A stretch of 10,433 nt of DNA, taken from the NCBI RefSeq assembly GCF_030826625.1, contig NZ_JAPJNQ010000076.1, forward strand, positions 1-10,433. Direction: 5' to 3'. Position numbers and translations under genes: made by a program. Positions 5,827 through 10,433 of this stretch are shown piece by piece (the stretch's first letter is position 1; each line of letters begins with the position of its first letter). Source of the DNA: Corynebacterium sp. (lineage in GTDB: Bacteria; Actinomycetota; Actinomycetes; Mycobacteriales; Mycobacteriaceae). Under the pieces are notes generated by a model, which searched no databases, was not told where the DNA came from, and was given only the letters and a program-made list of their open reading frames with translations.

Positions 5827-7173
5827 CTAGTCCAAGTAATCGCGCAGAACTTGGGAGCGGGACGGGTGCCTTAACTTCGACATCGTCTTCGATTCGATTT
5901 GGCGAATTCGCTCACGCGTTACGCCGTATACTTGGCCAATTTCGTCCAGCGTACGTGGCATGCCATCAGTTAGGCCGAAACGCAGCCGCACGACGCCAGC
6001 TTCACGCTCCGATAGCGTAGTGAGTACATCCTGCAGCTGATCCTGCAGCAGCGTAAAGGACACAGCGTCGACGGCGATGACAGCCTCAGAATCCTCGATG
6101 AAGTCACCGAGCTGACTATCGCCTTCGTCACCGATAGTCTGATCCAAAGAAATCGGTTCACGTGCGTATTGCTGGATTTCCATCACCTTTTCTTCGGTGA
6201 TGTCCATTTCTTTAGCTAACTCCTGCGGGGTAGGCTCACGGCCTAAGTCCTGCAACAATTCACGCTGGATCCGGCCGAGTTTGTTGATGACTTCGACCAT
6301 GTGCACAGGAATACGGATGGTGCGGGCTTGATCCGCCATCGCACGAGTGATCGCTTGGCGGATCCACCAAGTCGCATAGGTAGAGAATTTATAACCCTTG
6401 GTGTAATCAAATTTTTCTACTGCGCGAATCAGGCCTAAGTTGCCCTCCTGGATGAGGTCCAAGAAAGCCATGCCACGCCCGGTGTAACGCTTCGCCAAAG
6501 AAACCACCAAGCGAAGGTTAGCTTCCAACAAGTGGTTTTTTGCCTTGCGACCGTCGCGAGCAATCGAGCGTAAGTCGCGCTTCAGGGCAGGTGAAAGCTT
6601 CGCCTGCTTGTCACCGGCTTCCAGTGCTTTAGACATTTCTTCGATGCGGAATTGCGCGTAGAGGCCAGCTTCGATGCGTTCGGCAAGAGAAACCTCTTGC
6701 TCCGCATTGAGGAGGGCGACCTTACCGATCTGTTTCAAGTAGGCGCGCACCGAGTCAGCCGAGGCGGTAAGCTCCGCATCTTTTCGCGCTTGACGTAAGG
6801 CCGCTGATTCGTCTTCGTCCCAGACGGAATTGCCTGCGTCTTCTTCGTCTTCCTCGCCGAGCTCCGGTTCGCCTGCGTCGGGCTCGTCTAAGGGCTCATC
6901 GTCGAATGCGTCGGCATCGTCGAGATTAGGTTCGACGTCGGCATCGTCGTCTGGTTCGTCCAACAAAGGATCAGCAGCTGGTGCGGTAGCCGCGGGGATC
7001 TCCTCGGGCTCGATAGAAACACTAGTCTGCGAAGCTTTGGCAGTTTTCGACTGTGCAGCCTTCGACCTCGACTTGCTGGGTGACTTCCTGGATGCAGTCT
7101 TCGCGCCCCGGGTGCGCGCAGAGCTAGCTGCGCTCTCGTCGAGAGGCTGGTCGGAAGATTCAGTGGCTGACAC
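5827..7173 (-). CDS. sigA: primary sigma factor SigA (RpoD family)
   Basis: Group 1 sigma factor that directs RNA polymerase to housekeeping promoters. From the GTG at 7173 it has 448 residues. An Ala/Ser/Lys-rich stretch at about 10-50 is followed by an acidic Asp/Glu tract at about 68-113, the actinobacterial region 1.1-like extension. Region 1.2 starts near WDEDESAALRQARKDAEL (118-135). Region 2 contains DLIQEGNLGLIRAVEKFDY (239-257) and the -10-reading STYATWWIRQAI (264-275). Region 3 covers about 289-365. Region 4.2 has the helix-turn-helix LDEIGQVYGVTRERIRQIES (409-428). The C-terminus RSQVLRDYLD is conserved. I chose the GTG because GAAAGGG lies five bases upstream and the product then begins VSATESS, much like M. 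tuberculosis SigA (MAATKAS). ATG at 7203 and TTG at 7206 are in-frame alternatives. It lies downstream of ppgK on the same strand, with its own promoter in the gap. Confidence 0.97.
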   Translation of the reverse strand: MSATESSDQPLDESAASSARTRGAKTASRKSPSKSRSKAAQSKTAKASQTSVSIEPEEIPAATAPAADPLLDEPDDDADVEPNLDDADAFDDEPLDEPDAGEPELGEEDEEDAGNSVWDEDESAALRQARKDAELTASADSVRAYLKQIGKVALLNAEQEVSLAERIEAGLYAQFRIEEMSKALEAGDKQAKLSPALKRDLRSIARDGRKAKNHLLEANLRLVVSLAKRYTGRGMAFLDLIQEGNLGLIRAVEKFDYTKGYKFSTYATWWIRQAITRAMADQARTIRIPVHMVEVINKLGRIQRELLQDLGREPTPQELAKEMDITEEKVMEIQQYAREPISLDQTIGDEGDSQLGDFIEDSEAVIAVDAVSFTLLQDQLQDVLTTLSEREAGVVRLRFGLTDGMPRTLDEIGQVYGVTRERIRQIESKTMSKLRHPSRSQVLRDYLD

Positions 7174-7178
7174 GTACG

Positions 7179-7185
7179 CCCTTTC
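7179..7185 (-). promoter_or_regulatory. ribosome binding site that decides the sigA start
   Basis: The minus strand reads GAAAGGG, five bases before the GTG at 7173. The upstream ATG (7203) and TTG (7206) have only TAGG-like matches ten or more bases away. A TACAAT hexamer at 7191-7196 sits between the ATG and the GTG and could act as a second, start-proximal -10 box. Confidence 0.65.
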
Positions 7186-7344
7186 GCCGAATTGTACTGA
7201 CATCAATGAACAAGCCTACCTATCTGTGCAGCGCGTTGTGGCTGCAGACATGACTGACATATCACACAAGCGAGCTGGCGCCCGCATGTAGCTACAAGAT
7301 ACAGTCGCGATATTCAGGTGGCAGATTGTTGGGAATGAGCGCCC

Positions 7345-7373
7345 AGTATAACGGACACTCGCTGGTTTGTGTT
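7345..7373 (-). promoter_or_regulatory. probable sigA promoter
   Basis: On the minus strand, AACACA (weak -35, 7368-7373), a 17-base spacer and TATACT (near-consensus -10, 7345-7350) precede the gene. Transcription would begin near 7338, leaving a leader of about 165 bases. A further TATCTT (7296-7301) and TACAAT (7191-7196) are candidate secondary -10 boxes. Multiple promoters would suit a primary sigma gene. No terminator is seen between ppgK and sigA, so read-through may add to expression. Confidence 0.5.
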
Positions 7374-7406
7374 TGACTGGGGATATGCGCAGGAGTTTTC
7401 TCGGTG

Positions 7407-8171
7407 CTATCCCGCGATATAACCAGGTTCGCGGGCAGCCAAAGCTGCGCCGACGATGCCCGCACGATTCAATAACGTGGCGGGGATGATGGGGGTTTCC
7501 AATGCCAGCAGAGGTAACCAACGAGCAGATTTTCGGGAAATCCCACCACCGATCACAAATGCCGCCGGGTTGAACAAACGCTCATATTCGCGGAGAACCT
7601 TTTCCAAACGTGGCGCCCACTCGTCGTAGCTCAATCCAAGGGATTTTTTCACTCCAGAGGATGCCAGCTTTTCCGCTTCTTCGCCATCGACAATCAGGTG
7701 CCCGAGTTCGGTATTTGGAAAGAGCTTTCCTTCTACCAAGAAAGCCGAACCGATGCCGGTGCCTAAGGTTAGGAAAATCACCGCGCCTGTTTTGGTTTGT
7801 GGGTTCCCATAAGCGACTTCTGCCAGGCCAGCAGCATCAGCGTCATTGAGGAAAGTGATTTGGCGTTCACCAAGATGTGCACGAAATACCTCGTGGATAT
7901 TCGCGTGCAACCACGATGGATCGATATTTGCCGCTGTGAGCATGGAAGAACCACGGACGACACCGGGTAAAGTGATACCGACGGGGCCCTCCCACTCTGC
8001 TTGTTTAATAATTTTCGCCGTGGTAGCCGCGACGGCTGCTGGGGTTGCGGGTTTCGGGGTTTCGAATTTGATGCGTTCACCGATGAATTCGCCTGTCTGC
8101 AAATTCACTAAGGCTCCCTTTGTGCCAGAGCCTCCAATATCAATGCCAAAACCGAGTTGCTGTTCTTGCAT
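7407..8171 (-). CDS. ppgK: polyphosphate glucokinase
   Basis: Cytoplasmic ROK-family kinase that phosphorylates glucose to glucose 6-phosphate using inorganic polyphosphate, usually also ATP. The 254 residues fit PpgK. Motifs seen are the phosphate-1 loop DIGGSGTKG at 11-19, LNDADAAG at 108-115 with the catalytic Asp110, the phosphate-2 loop LGTGIGSA at 136-143, ELGH at 155-158 and GGGIS at 208-212. The ROK zinc motif CxCGxxGC is absent, as is normal for polyphosphate glucokinases. The ATG has no Shine-Dalgarno site but lies seven bases after TAATCT, so the mRNA is probably leaderless. It is upstream of sigA on the same strand and divergent from suhB, the same arrangement as Rv2701c-Rv2703 in M. 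tuberculosis. Confidence 0.96.
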   Translation of the reverse strand: MQEQQLGFGIDIGGSGTKGALVNLQTGEFIGERIKFETPKPATPAAVAATTAKIIKQAEWEGPVGITLPGVVRGSSMLTAANIDPSWLHANIHEVFRAHLGERQITFLNDADAAGLAEVAYGNPQTKTGAVIFLTLGTGIGSAFLVEGKLFPNTELGHLIVDGEEAEKLASSGVKKSLGLSYDEWAPRLEKVLREYERLFNPAAFVIGGGISRKSARWLPLLALETPIIPATLLNRAGIVGAALAAREPGYIAG

Positions 8172-8178
8172 GGATGAC

Positions 8179-8184
8179 AGATTA
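8179..8184 (-). promoter_or_regulatory. -10 box for leaderless ppgK
   Basis: The minus strand reads TAATCT, then GTCATCC, then the ppgK ATG. The usual distance from a -10 box to the transcription start places that start on the A of the ATG. There is no ribosome site and no recognisable -35. Confidence 0.55.
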
Positions 8185-8262
8185 GCCTACGAGCGTGCGT
8201 TGATGATCTTTGGCGTTGTCACAGGCACGTCTTGACGACGACGGACGCAGCACGGTGGTGAG

Positions 8263-8268
8263 TATCCT
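8263..8268 (+). promoter_or_regulatory. -10 box for leaderless suhB
   Basis: TATCCT followed by GAAGTT and the suhB ATG. The spacing puts the transcription start on or next to the ATG. A TTGACG at 8232-8237 resembles a -35 but is 25 bases away, too far for normal use. A GGTGGTGAG stretch at 8254-8262 would be a poorly spaced ribosome site if a longer transcript exists. Confidence 0.5.
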
Positions 8269-8274
8269 GAAGTT

Positions 8275-9189
8275 ATGAACACCAGCGATATTCAGCGTAA
8301 AACAGTGCTCACTGCATACGAAGATTTTCGTCAGCAAAACCAAGAAATTTCTCTCGATGAGTTGCGTGCCGTTGCTTCTGAACTCGCTCGACTGGGCGGA
8401 ATGACGATCAATCAACGAGTCCAGGAAATCGGTGGGTCGTTAGCCCTTGCTGAGACTATCGAGACGAAAAGTAGCGCGGTGGATCCGGTGACGGACGTTG
8501 ATAAGACGACCGAGGCTGCGCTCGTCGACAAGCTTGCGTCTATACGCCCTGCTGATGCCGTCGTAGGCGAAGAAGGCGCAGGCCGCAGTGGTAGCAGCGG
8601 TATCGAGTGGATTGTTGACCCAATTGATGGCACCGTCAATTTTCTCTACGGGATACCAGAATATTCGGTCTCGGTCGCTGCTGTTTGGAACAGCTACCCG
8701 GTAGCTGGGGCGGTTTATAACGTTGCTCGTGACACGCTGTATTCCGCGCATCTCGGTGGTGGAGCCACGCGGGAATCACAACGCGGAGACCGGCAGGACT
8801 TACAGGCAAATTCTGTTATCGATCCCACGCAAGCTTTGGTTGCTACGGGGTTTTCTTATGTTGCCAGCCGTCGTGTACGCCAGGCCGAAATCTTGACGAC
8901 GTTGTTGGGGCAGGTTCGAGACATTCGTCGTATGGGCTCGGCAGCGTTAGACTTATGCCGTGTTGCCTGTGGACAGGTTGATGTTTTCTATGAGGCTGCA
9001 CTCAATAAATGGGACTATGCGGCCGGCATCTTGATCGCGGCAGAAGCCGGGGCAGTAGTGAATGCCCCAGAGTTTAATACCGAAGGCGACCAAGGAGAGG
9101 TCCTAGTTGCCTATGCACCGGGGGTCGCGGAGCCCATGGCCGATGTGTTACGGCATGCCGGTGCTTTGGAAGCGATACCAACCGTGTGA
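8275..9189 (+). CDS. suhB: inositol-1-monophosphatase family protein
   Basis: Mg2+-dependent phosphatase of the IMPase superfamily, expected to release inositol from inositol 1-phosphate for phosphatidylinositol, mannosides and mycothiol. The 304 residues are a little longer than the family core because of an N-terminal helix of about 30 residues. Metal and catalytic motifs are complete: GEEG at 98-101, DPIDGT at 115-120, and WDYAAG at 246-251, whose Asp is the third metal ligand. The KSSAVDPVTDVD segment (65-76) is also typical. No Shine-Dalgarno site is well placed; the -10 box six bases before the ATG supports this start. It is divergent from ppgK, as in M. tuberculosis where suhB is Rv2701c. 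Activity on histidinol phosphate or other sugar phosphates cannot be excluded within this superfamily. Confidence 0.92.
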   Translation: MNTSDIQRKTVLTAYEDFRQQNQEISLDELRAVASELARLGGMTINQRVQEIGGSLALAETIETKSSAVDPVTDVDKTTEAALVDKLASIRPADAVVGEEGAGRSGSSGIEWIVDPIDGTVNFLYGIPEYSVSVAAVWNSYPVAGAVYNVARDTLYSAHLGGGATRESQRGDRQDLQANSVIDPTQALVATGFSYVASRRVRQAEILTTLLGQVRDIRRMGSAALDLCRVACGQVDVFYEAALNKWDYAAGILIAAEAGAVVNAPEFNTEGDQGEVLVAYAPGVAEPMADVLRHAGALEAIPTV

Positions 9190-9293
9190 CCGATGTCCGC
9201 ACCACCCTGTTCCGTAGCCACAGCGCAACTTGCTGCAACCCAGCTATTAAAGCACTCAATAAACTGTGAGAATAACCCGCTTGAGCAGCTAAT

Positions 9294-9322
9294 ATGACAA
9301 TGTAGTTATTTTAGCTTAGTAT
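9294..9322 (+). promoter_or_regulatory. promoter of the DUF4193 gene
   Basis: ATGACA (9294-9299), a 17-base spacer and TAGTAT (9317-9322) form the best-balanced SigA-type promoter in the window. Transcription should begin near 9329, giving a leader of about 39 bases that contains the AGGA ribosome site (9356-9359) eight bases before the ATG. A second -10-like TAATTT lies inside that leader. Confidence 0.65.
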
Positions 9323-9367
9323 CCGACCCACATACACCGAGATAATTTACTCAATAGGACGTGGATA

Positions 9368-9658
9368 ATGGCTACAGACTACGACGCGGCCCGTACCCGC
9401 CCAGAAGACGAATTGGAAGCCGATTCGCTGGAAGGGCTCAAGGCAGCGGAAAACGATTCCGACCCCATGGATGAAGACGGGGAGATCGTTGAGCCTTTCG
9501 AACCGCCAACAGTCGATGTTTCTGGCGAAGAGCTCAATGTTGAAGTCGTACCACGCCAGGCTGATGAATTCACCTGCGATAGCTGTTTCCTGGTGCAGAG
9601 GAAAAACCGTTTCTCGCATGAAGAAGACGGTCAGAAAATCTGCCTAGACTGCGCTTAA
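9368..9658 (+). CDS. DUF4193 zinc-ribbon protein
   Basis: A 96-residue actinobacterial protein of unknown role, homologous by position and features to Rv2699c. Residues 1-65 are very acidic and probably disordered. The C-terminus holds a zinc ribbon with CxxC pairs at Cys70/Cys73 and Cys92/Cys95, separated by FLVQRKNRFSHEEDGQKI. The length, the MATDYDAARTRPEDEL start and the ending CLDCA agree with DUF4193. Small acidic zinc-ribbon proteins next to transcription genes invite the idea of an RNA polymerase or ribosome partner, but nothing in the sequence proves it. It has a clear promoter and a suitable ribosome site, and is convergent with the DUF3093 gene. Confidence 0.93.
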   Translation: MATDYDAARTRPEDELEADSLEGLKAAENDSDPMDEDGEIVEPFEPPTVDVSGEELNVEVVPRQADEFTCDSCFLVQRKNRFSHEEDGQKICLDCA

Positions 9659-9677
9659 TTACATCTTTGCGCCCCAC

Positions 9678-9694
9678 GGGCTGCGCTGCAGCCC
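9678..9694 (+). terminator. possible terminator hairpin after the DUF4193 gene
   Basis: GGGCTGC and GCAGCCC form a perfect 7-base stem with a 3-base loop (GCT), starting 19 bases after the DUF4193 stop. The downstream TGTTATCT is only mildly T-rich, so this is a weak intrinsic terminator candidate. It would sit between the convergent DUF4193 and DUF3093 genes and could serve either strand. Confidence 0.4.
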
Positions 9695-9757
9695 TGTTAT
9701 CTGGGCCATGGATTCTAAAAAGCGCCCCCGAATTTCGGTTTCGGTGAAGATCGAAAA

Positions 9758-10366
9758 CTAGCTTGCCAGCGAACGGCTGGCTCGGGCAGCTTGCTCGGGG
9801 ACAAATGCTTCCAAAAGTGCGCGCGGGTCTTTTGAACTGACCAACCAATACGGGGTCGGGTCGTTTTCGTCGTCAAGCACCAGCATGACCAGGTGAGGAA
9901 TCCAGCTGTGTGTCACCAAAAAAGCGGCGGGGTCAAGCTGTGGGCCCATCGCATTGCGCTTTGCACTTTTGGGTACAGCCAAGCTACGGCTGACAACGTC
10001 GGCGGGCAATTGCGCAGACCCCGCCACTAGCCAGCGAGTTCCGTCCGTGTCCCGTTCGATGCGGATGACGGTCGATGACCAATGGAACAAGACCCATGCT
10101 GCTAATGCTGCGAACACTAAAAACGGCACTGCGAACCACCACAAATTACGGTTCAGCGCCAATTGCCCCGTACCAATGGTTACGGCTGCTAGCGCGATCA
10201 ACCACCAATGCCACGGAACCCACTGACGTTCCTGATATAGCACCTTTGGTGCTTGTCCGTTCACGTGTGTGCTCTCATTAAGGTCTATGTTGGGGGTCTC
10301 GTTGGGATTTGCGTTAGGGGAATTCGCAGATTCAGCTGAATTAGCAGACTTGCTCATAAAACCCAT
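9758..10366 (-). CDS. DUF3093 family membrane protein
   Basis: A 202-residue membrane protein of unknown function, the counterpart of Rv2698 by gene order. Residues 1-40 are a disordered Asn/Ser/Pro-rich leader with repeated SAN/PNAN units, longer than I expect for the family. The conserved part starts VLYQERQWVPWHWW at 42-55. Two membrane segments follow at about 53-69 and 76-94, and then a soluble domain (about 98-190) with the RWLVAG segment at 111-116 and PYWLVSSKDP at 172-181. The ATG at 10366 has AGGAG seven bases upstream; a second ATG three codons later is less well placed. By synteny dut is expected just beyond the right edge, divergent from this gene. Confidence 0.88.
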   Translation of the reverse strand: MGFMSKSANSAESANSPNANPNETPNIDLNESTHVNGQAPKVLYQERQWVPWHWWLIALAAVTIGTGQLALNRNLWWFAVPFLVFAALAAWVLFHWSSTVIRIERDTDGTRWLVAGSAQLPADVVSRSLAVPKSAKRNAMGPQLDPAAFLVTHSWIPHLVMLVLDDENDPTPYWLVSSKDPRALLEAFVPEQAARASRSLAS

Positions 10367-10373
10367 GTTAATG

Positions 10374-10378
10374 CTCCT
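10374..10378 (-). promoter_or_regulatory. ribosome binding site of the DUF3093 gene
   Basis: AGGAG on the minus strand, seven bases before the ATG at 10366, supports that start over the internal ATG at codon 4. Confidence 0.75.
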
Positions 10379-10433
10379 GACCAGAACTCACCCAACTGAT
10401 GAATCCGCCTGCTAAACCCGACCAAACCAGGTC
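10379..10433. other. gene-free right edge
   Basis: Upstream region of the DUF3093 gene. No clear -10 box is seen on the minus strand and no start codon with a ribosome site on plus. The flanking gene, expected to be dut on plus, is not reached. Confidence 0.4.

Noticed and set aside
6830..7291. 153-residue plus-strand frame opposite the sigA N-terminus, Ser/Gly rich
   Set aside because: It is the antisense reading of the sigA acidic and basic tracts; the low-complexity composition mirrors Asp/Glu codons, and it has no family match or ribosome site.
9311..9325. TTAGCTTAGTATCC as an iron-regulator half-site over the DUF4193 promoter
   Set aside because: Only about 9 of 19 DtxR consensus positions match and the right half is missing; the bases are explained by the -10 box.

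Overview
The window is a chromosomal housekeeping block from an actinobacterium, most likely a Corynebacterium. The evidence is the set of actinobacterial families present (SigA with a basic/acidic N-terminal extension, polyphosphate glucokinase, SuhB, and DUF3039, DUF3093, DUF3099, DUF4190 and DUF4193 proteins), the moderate G+C content judged by eye, and the gene order. The order DUF3093 - DUF4193 - suhB - ppgK - sigA matches the M. tuberculosis stretch Rv2698 - Rv2699c - (Rv2700) - Rv2701c - Rv2702 - Rv2703. By that synteny dut should lie just right of the window, and sigB/dtxR probably lie to the left. I see no tRNA, rRNA, insertion sequence, prophage, CRISPR array or integration site, and no gene-free stretch longer than about 235 bases.

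Left part (1-2900, minus strand): dtd (D-aminoacyl-tRNA deacylase), a 546-residue three-part SAM-dependent methyltransferase, and a small two-helix membrane protein (DUF3099). They are separated by gaps of about 107 and 122 bases. The methyltransferase has a -10 box almost on its start codon and a degenerate 14-base tandem repeat upstream of it.

Centre (2947-5699, plus strand): a small probable zinc protein (DUF3039) is followed after 12 bases by a 604-residue SF2 helicase with a separate C-terminal module. Then comes a DUF4190 membrane protein with its own -10 box. A strong bidirectional terminator separates this block from the sigA side.

Right part (5827-10433): sigA and ppgK are on the minus strand. 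suhB is divergent from ppgK across a 103-base region in which both genes look leaderless. After suhB come a zinc-ribbon DUF4193 protein on plus with a good promoter, and a convergent DUF3093 membrane protein on minus. Roles represented are primary transcription initiation (SigA), glucose phosphorylation from polyphosphate (PpgK), inositol supply for phosphatidylinositol and mycothiol (SuhB), and tRNA proofreading (Dtd).

I did not find a convincing new system. The most rewarding loci are the coupled DUF3039-helicase pair, the helicase's C-terminal module, the tandem repeat upstream of the methyltransferase, and the leaderless divergent ppgK/suhB promoters.
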